The notes below the pieces were generated by a model. The model did no database searches. It had not been told where the DNA came from and saw nothing but the letters and a program-made list of their open reading frames with translations. A DNA stretch of 20,134 nucleotides from Akkermansia muciniphila (lineage in GTDB: Bacteria; Verrucomicrobiota; Verrucomicrobiia; Verrucomicrobiales; V1-33): contig CALQKQ020000014.1 of the NCBI GenBank assembly GCA_943331195.2, forward strand, positions 1-20,134, given 5' to 3'. Positions within the stretch are counted from its first letter, which is position 1, and each line of letters starts with the position of its first letter. Of the stretch, positions 1 through 6,687 are shown in pieces. Made by a program: the position numbers and the translations under genes.

Positions 1-1
1 C

Positions 2-289
2 CGTTTCCCCCCGCCGATTCACCGCCGCTTTCACAAAGCAGTGCGCGACGCCCGAGAGGCCGAGCATGCAACCTGGCCGCAGCGGCCTCTGCGGGTGCGC
101 CAAGACCGCAATCCCGAGGCCGAAAAGCAATTCGAGGCCTTGAAGGAAAAGCGCGATCACTTGGGCCGCCAACTCGACATCGATCCCTCGCTGATCGGGT
201 CGAGGGCGTCGCTGGAGGCGATTTGCTTCGAGCCTAGCCGCGCCGAGGAACTCTTCCTCGACTGGCAGCGCCAGGTTCTCAGCCTTTGA
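2..289 (+). CDS. rnd: Ribonuclease D-like protein, C-terminal fragment (HRDC domain)
   Basis: The frame is open from the left edge to a TGA, so the gene starts outside the window and only about 95 residues are visible. The segment EKQFEALKEKRDHLGRQL followed by DIDPSLIGSRASLEAI and a closing WQRQVL resembles the C-terminal HRDC helical domain of ribonuclease D: a charged helix, the 'gl/iDPs.i.sra.LeaI' turn and a Trp-Gln near the end. In that family the HRDC domains bind RNA while an N-terminal DEDD exonuclease domain, not visible here, trims tRNA and other stable RNAs. A GTG at 41 lies in frame, but the homology-like reading continues upstream of it, so it is not taken as the start. A RecQ-type HRDC protein is the main alternative. 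The family call is inference from a short segment. Confidence 0.62.
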   Translation, partial: RFPPPIHRRFHKAVRDAREAEHATWPQRPLRVRQDRNPEAEKQFEALKEKRDHLGRQLDIDPSLIGSRASLEAICFEPSRAEELFLDWQRQVLSL

Positions 290-428
290 GGGGGCCGGGA
301 GGCGCTATCTTGAGGTGGGGAATGTTTTAGACTTCATTTTTGGGCTCCAGGGGCATAAAAATGATCTTAATCGCTGCGGTCGACGCTCCTTGAGAAGCTG
401 TTGGCGACTCATTTTACCTCCTTGGCCT

Positions 429-3400
429 GTGAACGCACCCTTCCTCATCCCCTGTTCCCGCCTGCTATCGGTTTTTCTGGCGGCCGGCTGCTTGGCCTTC
501 GGCCCGAAGACTTCGGCTCAGGCGCAGCGCCTCACGGAATTCCTCGCGGTCAACACCACAGGCATCGCCGATGAGAACGGCACTCGGCAGCCCTGGGTGG
601 AGATTTGGAATCCCAGCCTGACCGCCGTTCTGACCTTGACGAACTACAAGCTGAGCAACGGCACCAGCCTTTGGACCCTGCCCACTCTGCAGATCATGCC
701 CGACGAACGCATCCTGATTTGGGCTTCGGGCAAGGACCGCCGCGTCGTCACCGCCCCACTGCATGCCAATTTCACCCTGCCCACCGCCGCTGGCAGCACT
801 CTCAGTCTGCTCAACTCCACGAACATCATCGTGTCGTCCCTGGCGAACTGCCCCGAGCAGGTCGCCGATGTTTCTTGGGGACGGGATGACTCCGATACCG
901 CGACCACGCCGACCTGGGTAGGCCCCTATGCTAGTCCCACGCCAGGCGAGTCGAATCACAAATACGGAGGGGACGGCATGGCGGGAAAAGTCGTCTTCAG
1001 CGAGACCAGCCGCGCCTACAGCGGGGCCCTCAGCATCACACTTTCGCAGGCGGTTCCGGAGGAAGGCGCGGTGATCCGCTATACCACCAACCAAACCTTG
1101 CCCACGGCGGCTTCCACCCTCTACAGCGCGCCGTTCGCTTTCACGGCCACGGGCCCCTCCACCGTGATCCGCGCCCGCATTTTCAAGCCGGGCAAGCTTC
1201 CTGGCCCGACCGCGACGCATGGCTTTTTGCGCCTGGAAAACAATGCCCTGAATTTCAGCTCGGCGATGCCTCTCGTAGTCATCAGCACGTTCGGGGCGAC
1301 CCCGCCGGACGACTCTGACCTCAATTCGTTCATGTGGGTCTGGGAACCCACCGGAGTCGACAAGCGCGCTCGTTTCTCCAATCCCCCCAACATCACCACC
1401 CGCATTGTGGTAGACAAGCGCGGCTCGAGCACCCTGGGGAATCCCAAATACAATCTCAACGTGGAGATGCGCCAGCCCTATGGGGAGGATGAACAGGATT
1501 TTCCCCTGATGGGGATGCCGTCCCACGCCGACTGGGTTTTCCATGCGCCTTACGACTTCGACCGCAGCCTACTGCACAATCCTCTGATGTATGCCCTGAG
1601 CAACGCGGTGGGGCGCTACGCGGTGCGCAATCAAATGGCGGAGGTGTTCATCGATCAAACCGGGAGCGGGTTGAACTTTCCTGGCTCCGGCTCGGGTGAC
1701 TACTTCGGGGTCTACAACGTTATGGAAAAAATCCGCCGCGGCGCGGAGCGCGTTGATGTCGCCAAACTGGAGACCTACGATAACACCCCCGCGACCAAGA
1801 GCGGCGGCTACATCTTTAAAGTGGACCGCCTCGACTCTGGGGATTCGGGCTTCAACGCTGCCGGCCAAACCCTCGCCTATTACTATCCGAAAGAGCGCGA
1901 TCTCAAATCCCCGCAGCGCGACCCCCAGGAGCAGTACCTAACTACTTTTATGAACGAGTTTTATACTCGTTTGCAGGGCGCGAACTGGAAAGACCCGCTG
2001 CTCGGCTATGCCACGCACCTCAATGTGCCCGCGGCGGTGGACCACCACTTGCTCAATGTCTGGTCTTTCAACGTCGACGCCCTGCGCCTCAGCGGCTATT
2101 GGACCAAGGACCGCGGCGGCAAGGTGTTCCCTGGGCCGATCTGGGACTTCGACCGCACCCTTTCCTCCACGGACGGGCGCGACGCCAACCCCTTGGTGTG
2201 GCGCTCCACGGTTTCGGACATGGGAACCGATTTCTTCAACCATCCCTGGTGGAATCGACTCTTCTTGGACGCCAACTTCTACCAGAAATACGTCGATCGC
2301 TGGCAGGAACTCCGCCGGGGCGCGTTCTCCCGGGCCAACCTGGAAGCCATGATTGACTCCCTGGATTCCCAAATCACTGCGGAGGCCATCAAGCGGGATT
2401 TGGCGCGCTGGAACATGGCCAAGCGGGCCTGGAAGCGGCCCTTCGCGGCACCAGACAACAACAATATCCTCGCCAGTCAGGCGGCGGAAGTGCAGCGGCT
2501 CAAGGATTACCTGCAACAGCGCGCCACCTTCATGGACAGCCAGTGGGTCGGTCCAGTGACGGCCTCGGCTGCTTCGGGCTTTGTGACCGCTGGCACCAAG
2601 GTCACCCTGAGCGGACCTGCGGGCGTGCCGATTTACTACACCTTGAGCGGCACGGATCCCCGGCCCAGCGGCGGTGCCGCCGCTGGGGCCACCGCTACGC
2701 TCTACAGCGGTCCGATTGAAATCACCGCTAACACGCGGCTGATGGCGCGCGCTTATAAAGCGACCCACACCGCCTTGATTGGGGCTAACAATCCTCCGCT
2801 GGTCTGCAAATGGAGTGGCCTCGCGGACCAGTCCTATACCACGGAAAGTCCGGTGGGGCCCGGGGACCTGATGGTCTCGGAAATCAACTACCATCCGATG
2901 GGCCCGACTCCGGCGGAATCCGCCGTCAACCTCGCTTGGACGGAGGACGATTTTGAATTCATCGAGCTGCGCAACATCAGTGGCCACACGGTTCATTTGG
3001 CCGGGGCCACGTTCACTCGGGGGGTGAGTTTTTCCTTCGCGGGGGGAGCGGCTCGCAGTATTGCCGCAGGGGAATGTTTGGTCCTGGTGGCCAATCCCGC
3101 CGCCTTTGCCGCGCGCTACGGCAGCGCCCTGGCCGTCAGTGGGCCCTGGACGGGCAGCCTTTCGAATGGCTCGGAGACCATTGCCCTAACTGGAGCCACC
3201 GGCTTGGAGGTCCTCTCTGTCTCCTACCGGGACGAGTGGGTCCCCGAGGCCGATCAGGGGGGCTTTTCCATGGTGGCCTATGAATGCTATCCGCTCGATT
3301 TCAGCGGAGCTCCGGCCTGGCGCTCCAGTGCGGCAGCGGGCGGCTCGCCAGGCGCCTGGGACGCCGCTAGCTTAGCGATCACGGCGGGCCCCGACCTCAC

Positions 3401-4019
3401 GGTCAATCCCAGCATTCCCATGACCTTGCGCGGCGAAATCGTGGCTCCCTCAGCTGCTTTGGGCGCGGAAGCCCCGGTCTTGGCCTGGACGCAGATCAGC
3501 GGCCCGGGGACCTTGCGTTTCGCCGATCCCGCCGCCGCCACCACCTCCGCTACCGCAGATCTCCCCGGCGCCTATCGCATCAAGCTCAGCCTCACGGCTA
3601 AGGGAGTGACTTCCTCGGACGAAGCGAAGGTCTTCGCGGTGGACACCCCAGCCGCCTGGCTGGAGCGCCATCCTGGCATCGGGGTCCTCAGCGACGATCC
3701 CGACCAGGACGGGCGGAGCAATTTCCTGGAGTTCGCCCTCTTCACTGGGTCCAGTGCCCCCGACGGCAGCGCTCCTCCCATCGTCGAGGTTCAGGGCAAC
3801 CGCCTCACCCTGGTCTACCAGCGCCACAAGGCGGCCTCCGGCCTGAGCTACGCCGTGGAGATTTCCGATGGCGCGAGCTTCCGCGCCCCTAACCCCGGCG
3901 AACTCAGCGAGACCATCCTGGACGACAGCGGCACCACGCAGACGGTGCGGGTCACGGATAGCGCCCCGCTGGGGACTCCGCTGCGGCGTTTCCTCCGCCT
4001 CAAGGTGACCTCGCCCTAA
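429..4019 (+). CDS. Exported CotH-kinase / lamin-tail domain protein (1,196 aa)
   Basis: The GTG at 429 is chosen because it gives a clean signal peptide (residues 1-32, hydrophobic core LLSVFLAAGCLAF, Ala-X-Ala-like end SAQA). The in-frame GTG at 315 would add 38 residues with no signal character. FLAAGC is a marginal lipobox, so a lipoprotein is possible. Domains in order: LTD about 34-174; FN3-associated/chitobiase-like segment 186-264 (RYTTNQTLPT); CotH kinase-like domain about 280-702, with an RGSS motif near 331, NVDAL with Asp550, and WDFDR with Asp573 and Asp575 as likely metal ligands; second FN3-associated segment 707-797 (YYTLSGTDP); second LTD 813-972; PKD/Ig-like 984-1072; DPDQDGRSN calcium-binding-type motif near 1090; and a C-terminal beta module ending RRFLRLKVTSP. 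CotH proteins of spore formers are secreted-type protein kinases. Kinase activity here is inference and the substrate is unknown. The design is shared with the giant protein at 8279-18046. Third positions are C-rich, unlike the other plus-strand genes further right. Confidence 0.88.
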   Translation: MNAPFLIPCSRLLSVFLAAGCLAFGPKTSAQAQRLTEFLAVNTTGIADENGTRQPWVEIWNPSLTAVLTLTNYKLSNGTSLWTLPTLQIMPDERILIWASGKDRRVVTAPLHANFTLPTAAGSTLSLLNSTNIIVSSLANCPEQVADVSWGRDDSDTATTPTWVGPYASPTPGESNHKYGGDGMAGKVVFSETSRAYSGALSITLSQAVPEEGAVIRYTTNQTLPTAASTLYSAPFAFTATGPSTVIRARIFKPGKLPGPTATHGFLRLENNALNFSSAMPLVVISTFGATPPDDSDLNSFMWVWEPTGVDKRARFSNPPNITTRIVVDKRGSSTLGNPKYNLNVEMRQPYGEDEQDFPLMGMPSHADWVFHAPYDFDRSLLHNPLMYALSNAVGRYAVRNQMAEVFIDQTGSGLNFPGSGSGDYFGVYNVMEKIRRGAERVDVAKLETYDNTPATKSGGYIFKVDRLDSGDSGFNAAGQTLAYYYPKERDLKSPQRDPQEQYLTTFMNEFYTRLQGANWKDPLLGYATHLNVPAAVDHHLLNVWSFNVDALRLSGYWTKDRGGKVFPGPIWDFDRTLSSTDGRDANPLVWRSTVSDMGTDFFNHPWWNRLFLDANFYQKYVDRWQELRRGAFSRANLEAMIDSLDSQITAEAIKRDLARWNMAKRAWKRPFAAPDNNNILASQAAEVQRLKDYLQQRATFMDSQWVGPVTASAASGFVTAGTKVTLSGPAGVPIYYTLSGTDPRPSGGAAAGATATLYSGPIEITANTRLMARAYKATHTALIGANNPPLVCKWSGLADQSYTTESPVGPGDLMVSEINYHPMGPTPAESAVNLAWTEDDFEFIELRNISGHTVHLAGATFTRGVSFSFAGGAARSIAAGECLVLVANPAAFAARYGSALAVSGPWTGSLSNGSETIALTGATGLEVLSVSYRDEWVPEADQGGFSMVAYECYPLDFSGAPAWRSSAAAGGSPGAWDAASLAITAGPDLTVNPSIPMTLRGEIVAPSAALGAEAPVLAWTQISGPGTLRFADPAAATTSATADLPGAYRIKLSLTAKGVTSSDEAKVFAVDTPAAWLERHPGIGVLSDDPDQDGRSNFLEFALFTGSSAPDGSAPPIVEVQGNRLTLVYQRHKAASGLSYAVEISDGASFRAPNPGELSETILDDSGTTQTVRVTDSAPLGTPLRRFLRLKVTSP

Positions 4020-4132
4020 GCTCCTGGGCTGCCCTCCTTACCTAGGCCGAATCGGCGCGCGGCCGGAGGGGACGGGAAGTAACTCGCTTGTGCCTCAGGG
4101 TCGCTTGTGGTGCCGCCCTTTCCCTGGTCGCA

Positions 4133-4188
4133 GGCATCCCTGGATGCCCCGTTGGGGCGTAGCCGTAGAATGCCCCGTTGGGCCGCAG
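4133..4188. repeat. Hairpin overlapping a two-copy 19-base repeat
   Basis: GGCATCC (4133-4139) pairs perfectly with GGATGCC (4142-4148). The second arm overlaps the first of two units, ATGCCCCGTTGGGGCGTAG at 4144-4162 and ATGCCCCGTTGGGCCGCAG at 4170-4188, which match at 17 of 19 positions with a 26-base period. Each unit has its own small inverted repeat around GTT (CCCC/GGGG in copy 1). This looks like part of a dispersed intergenic repeat, but only one locus can be seen. Confidence 0.6.
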
Positions 4189-4308
4189 ATCCAGAGCGCC
4201 AACGCTCAAATTACCTGGAAAATAGTGCGGCATCCTGATGCGGGGTGGGCGTGGGCGTCATCCACCGCGATGCGGCGCTCCTTCAAAACGCACTGGTTTG
4301 CTGCAAAA

Positions 4309-4335
4309 CCTACCCAGGGCCTTGCCCTGGGTAGG
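4309..4335. repeat. Perfect 12-bp stem, 3-base loop hairpin
   Basis: CCTACCCAGGGC (4309-4320) is followed by loop CTT and its exact reverse complement GCCCTGGGTAGG (4324-4335). The last two bases also begin a 10-base palindrome GGCATATGCC (4334-4343). No T-run follows on either strand, so it is not a standard intrinsic terminator. It may be a REP-like unit or a transcription-attenuating structure between convergent genes. Confidence 0.75.
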
Positions 4336-4377
4336 CATATGCCACCATTTGCCAGGTCATTTGCAATGCTCACCCCA

Positions 4378-4453
4378 AAAGGAGAGGGGGCATTCCTGCC
4401 CCCCCGCCCCGGTCTTCCGGAAAAGCTGGGGGACAGGAATGTCCGCCTCCTTT
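4378..4453. repeat. Imperfect inverted repeat of REP/BIME type
   Basis: The left arm begins AAAGGAGAGGGGGCATTCCT at 4378 and runs to about 4407. The right arm (4425-4453) has the reverse complement AAAGGAGGCGGACATTCCTG and continues with a C-run. The arms agree at most positions over about 29 bases, with one gap, around a short centre containing CCGG-TCTT-CCGG. Paired imperfect arms around a small centre are typical of REP doublets mobilised by RAYT transposases. No such transposase is in the window, so the family assignment is inference. Confidence 0.65.
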
Positions 4454-4488
4454 CCGTTGAAGACGCAAATTACCTCCTAAATAACTCT

Positions 4489-4503
4489 TGTGTAAGTTAC
4501 ACA
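4489..4503. promoter_or_regulatory. 15-base perfect palindrome (possible operator)
   Basis: TGTGTAAGTTACACA reads TGTGTAA-G-TTACACA, a perfect odd-length palindrome. It is AT-rich inside a very GC-rich region. The size and symmetry would suit a dimeric regulator site, but it lies downstream of both flanking convergent genes, where an operator has no obvious job. It may simply be part of the repeat cluster. Confidence 0.35.
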
Positions 4504-4554
4504 GCAGGAGCGAGTTGGAAATCGGGGTCGCCGGGCCAGACAAGCGCCTTGGGT

Positions 4555-5253
4555 TTAGCCTAGTTGGTCGGGGGAGACCTCGCGCCAAGCCCCGGGGGGC
4601 AAGTCGTCGAGGGTTAGGGCTCCGACGGCTTGGCGGTGCAGGGCGGTGACGGGGCAGCCTTGGCTGGCGAACATGCGGCGGACTTGGTGGTATTTGCCTT
4701 CGCGGAGGAAGAGGCGGGCGGTGTGCGCGCTGGTGATGTCGAGGCGGGCGGGGAGGCAGGGTTTGGCTTCGCCGCGGAGCAGCAGGGTTCCGGAGGAAAA
4801 GCAGTCGGCTAGTCCTGGGGGGAAGGGAGTGGCCACGGTGACGTGGTAGGTTTTTTCGACTTCGTGACGGGGGGAGGTGAGGCGGTGGCAGAGGGGGCCG
4901 TCATCGGTGATGAGAAGGAGGCCGCTGGTATCGCGGTCGAGTCGGCCGATGCTGAAGGGAGCGGGATGGCGGCGGGCCCAGCGCGTGGGGAGGAGGTCGT
5001 AGATGAGGGGGGACTCGGCGGGGTCGTGGGAGCAGGCAAAACCGAGCGGTTTGTGGAGGAGGACGAGGAGGCGATGGGGGAACTCCACGGGGGCGCCGTC
5101 GATGAGGACCTCTTCGGGAGCGACTCGTTGGTCGGGGCGAAGGAGGGCTTGTCCGCCGCGGCAGACGCGGCCGTTTTTGGTCCAGGCGGCGGCCTCGCGG
5201 CGACTGCAATAGCCGAATTGGGAGAGCAGTTGATCGAGGCGCAGGTCGGGCAT
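4555..5253 (-). CDS. rsuA: 16S rRNA pseudouridine(516) synthase RsuA
   Basis: The protein has 232 residues, almost the same length as E. coli RsuA (231). It has an N-terminal S4 RNA-binding domain (about 1-48, beginning MPDLRLDQLLSQFGYCSRRE). The pseudouridine synthase catalytic domain follows, with the motif GRLDRDTSGLLL containing the catalytic Asp106, and the late family motif EGKYHQVRRMF (185-195). RsuA isomerises one uridine in helix 18 of 16S rRNA during small-subunit assembly; RluE/RluF-type paralogues are the main alternative. The ATG at 5253 starts the S4 domain directly. The frame stays open further upstream, but only as a shadow of the sigma-factor gene. The gene follows the sigma-factor stop codon by 38 bases on the same strand, so the two are probably co-transcribed. 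Confidence 0.85.
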   Translation of the reverse strand: MPDLRLDQLLSQFGYCSRREAAAWTKNGRVCRGGQALLRPDQRVAPEEVLIDGAPVEFPHRLLVLLHKPLGFACSHDPAESPLIYDLLPTRWARRHPAPFSIGRLDRDTSGLLLITDDGPLCHRLTSPRHEVEKTYHVTVATPFPPGLADCFSSGTLLLRGEAKPCLPARLDITSAHTARLFLREGKYHQVRRMFASQGCPVTALHRQAVGALTLDDLPPGAWREVSPDQLG

Positions 5254-5291
5254 GGGGGTGCGCCGGACGGAGGGGGTGGGCGGAAGGGGGG

Positions 5292-6251
5292 CTATTCGTC
5301 GCCGATGCTGAACTCGTCGGCGGAGAATTCGTCGTCTTCGTCGTCGCCGAGCATGCTGGCCATGGCGGCGACGGCGGCAGCGGCCATGCCGGCTTTTTTG
5401 CGCGCGCCTTTGAGGGGGCGAGGTCCGGGGTCTTCCTTTTTCTGGAGGGCGCGGCGGAGCTTTTTGAGGGCGATGTTTTGGAGTTGGCGAATGCGTTCGC
5501 GGGTGACGCCGAATTCCTGACCGACTTCTTCGAGGGTCTTGGGTTTTTGGCCGTTGAGACCGAAGCGGGCGTCGATGATTTTGCGTTCGCGCTCGTCGAG
5601 GACGTCCAGGAGGCCGTCCAACTGATCGTGCATGTTGCGATGGCTGAGGATTTCGTGCGGGGTCTGGGCGCGGTCGTCGCCGATGATTTCGCCGAATTCG
5701 GTGCTGTCGTCTTCGCTGATGGGGGCGTCGAGGGAGGCGGGGCGGAGGCTGGCGGCTTTGAGTTGGGCGAGTTTGGCGCGGTCGATGCCGATTTCCTCGG
5801 AGAGTTCGTCGTCGGTGGGTTCGCGGCCCAAGTCCTCGGACATGGACATGGAGACGCGGCGCATTTTGGAAATTTTGTCCACCATGTGGACGGGGAGACG
5901 AATCGTCTTGGACTGGTTGGCGAGGGCGCGCTTGATGGATTGTTTGATCCACCAGGCGGCGTAGGTGGAGAGTTTGCCGCCTTTATTGGGGTCGAAGCGC
6001 TCCACGGCCTTCATGAGGCCGATGTTGCCTTCGGAAATGAGGTCGAGGAGGGGGAGGCCGTAGTTGGCGTAGTCTTGGGCGATTTTGACGACCAAGCGGA
6101 GGTTGGCCTTGATCATGTGATCGCGGGCGGACTTGCTGCCGGCCTGGATTTTCGCGGCCAATTCGACTTCCTGTTCTGGGGTGAGGAGGGGCGTTTTGCC
6201 GATTTCCCGCAGGTAGATTTTGATGCCTCCATCGAGTTCAAGATTGGCCAT
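5292..6251 (-). CDS. RpoD/SigA-family sigma-70 factor with unusual C-terminal tail
   Basis: The 319-residue protein directs RNA polymerase to promoters. Region 1.2 is near residues 8-40. Region 2 is about 44-113, with NLRLVVKIAQDY, DLISEGNIGLMKAVERFD and STYAAWWIKQSI for core binding and -10 recognition and melting. Region 3 is about 123-200. Region 4 is about 207-270, with the helix-turn-helix TLEEVGQEFGVTRERIRQLQ that reads the -35 element. Region 1.1 is absent, so this is either a compact primary sigma or a group 2 paralogue. After region 4, where such proteins normally end, about 49 further residues follow: a basic stretch, an Ala/Met-rich segment (287-301) and a strongly acidic end (DDEDDE). 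The start at 6251 gives MANLELDGGIKIYLREIG, a normal beginning. It is divergent from the exported cyclophilin and upstream of rsuA. No Shine-Dalgarno is seen. Confidence 0.93.
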   Translation of the reverse strand: MANLELDGGIKIYLREIGKTPLLTPEQEVELAAKIQAGSKSARDHMIKANLRLVVKIAQDYANYGLPLLDLISEGNIGLMKAVERFDPNKGGKLSTYAAWWIKQSIKRALANQSKTIRLPVHMVDKISKMRRVSMSMSEDLGREPTDDELSEEIGIDRAKLAQLKAASLRPASLDAPISEDDSTEFGEIIGDDRAQTPHEILSHRNMHDQLDGLLDVLDERERKIIDARFGLNGQKPKTLEEVGQEFGVTRERIRQLQNIALKKLRRALQKKEDPGPRPLKGARKKAGMAAAAVAAMASMLGDDEDDEFSADEFSIGDE

Positions 6252-6687
6252 AGCAGTAAAGAGGGGGGGCGGGAAAAGGTGAGGAGTGAAAGGGGCGAAG
6301 AGGGGAAGCGCTGGGGGGGAGCGGGGCGCGTTGGAGAGCGCCGCTGCCTCTCGATTTTATGAATAAATCAGACGCCGAGAGAAACACCACGCGAGGGAAG
6401 GGGCATCAACACCTTTTCGAGGCAAACGTCAATCGGGATTTCAAGAGCGGTGAAGGGGGCGGGGGCTTGCTGGGGGCTTGATGGCAAGGGACTTGGGGCT
6501 GGCGGGGCGCGGCCAGGTGCTAGGCAAAAGCCGTAGGTTATGATAGGGGTTTGGGGCGAGGGCGGCTCTGCCAGCGGCGGAGGGAGGAGTTGCAGTCCGC
6601 GTTTGATTTTTGCGGCGGTCGCCTGCATTTTCACGGCCCCGCTGGATGTTCCCGATCTTCTCGCGGCAACCAAACTCTTATCCATCC
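6252..6687. other. Divergent intergenic region (sigma factor / cyclophilin)
   Basis: These 436 bases separate two divergent starts and must hold promoters for both, but no clear pair of -35/-10 boxes could be identified. The most AT-rich spot is ATTTTATGAATAAAT (about 6354-6368). Read on the minus strand it offers a TAAAAT -10-like hexamer about 100 bases before the sigma-factor start, without a good -35. On the plus strand TATGAT at 6539-6544 is a weak -10-like match. A proline-rich open frame on the minus strand (6368-6817) overlaps the cyclophilin signal peptide and is not believable as a gene. Confidence 0.5.

Larger units (their letters stand above)
4020..4554. other. Repeat-rich gap between convergent genes
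   Basis: No gene is supported here. The gap lies between the 3' end of the CotH gene and the 3' end of rsuA and holds a dense series of symmetric elements. These are hairpins of the GCATC/GATGC kind (4133-4148 and 4230-4241), a pair of near-identical 19-base units (4144-4188), a GAGCG/CGCTC hairpin (4194-4207), a perfect 12-base-pair hairpin (4309-4335), a large imperfect inverted repeat (4378-4453) and a 15-base palindrome (4489-4503). The mix resembles REP/BIME-type intergenic repeats. No tRNA or convincing coding frame is seen; the open frame at 4090-4563 (+) crosses all the repeats and looks fortuitous. Confidence 0.7.

Noticed and set aside
361..393. Ten-codon reading frame (ATG at 361) upstream of the CotH gene as a leader peptide
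   Set aside because: It is too short to support, with no ribosome-binding site and no attenuator-like hairpin or codon run.
465..2996. Minus-strand open frames inside the CotH gene (465-1544 and 1938-2996)
   Set aside because: They are Arg/Gly/His-rich with no recognisable domain and overlap a gene with clear domain structure on the other strand.
429..4019. PEP-CTERM or T9SS sorting tail on the CotH protein
   Set aside because: There is no PEP motif, no terminal transmembrane helix and no basic tail, and the ending does not match the T9SS C-terminal domain pattern I know. Only the FLRLKV module shared with the giant is visible.
4090..4563. 157-codon plus-strand frame in the repeat-rich gap
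   Set aside because: It crosses every inverted repeat, has no leader signal and no family resemblance, and composition follows the repeats.
5254..5952. N-terminal extension of rsuA into the sigma-factor gene
   Set aside because: The frame is open, but the extra 233 residues are Arg/Pro-rich antisense-like sequence overlapping sigma coding on the same strand in another frame. The S4 domain starts at the internal ATG at 5253.
5478..6362. 294-codon plus-strand frame opposite the sigma factor
   Set aside because: It is the complement of a confident sigma-70 gene, and its composition (Phe/Gly/Val/Asp/Glu-rich) is typical of antisense shadows.
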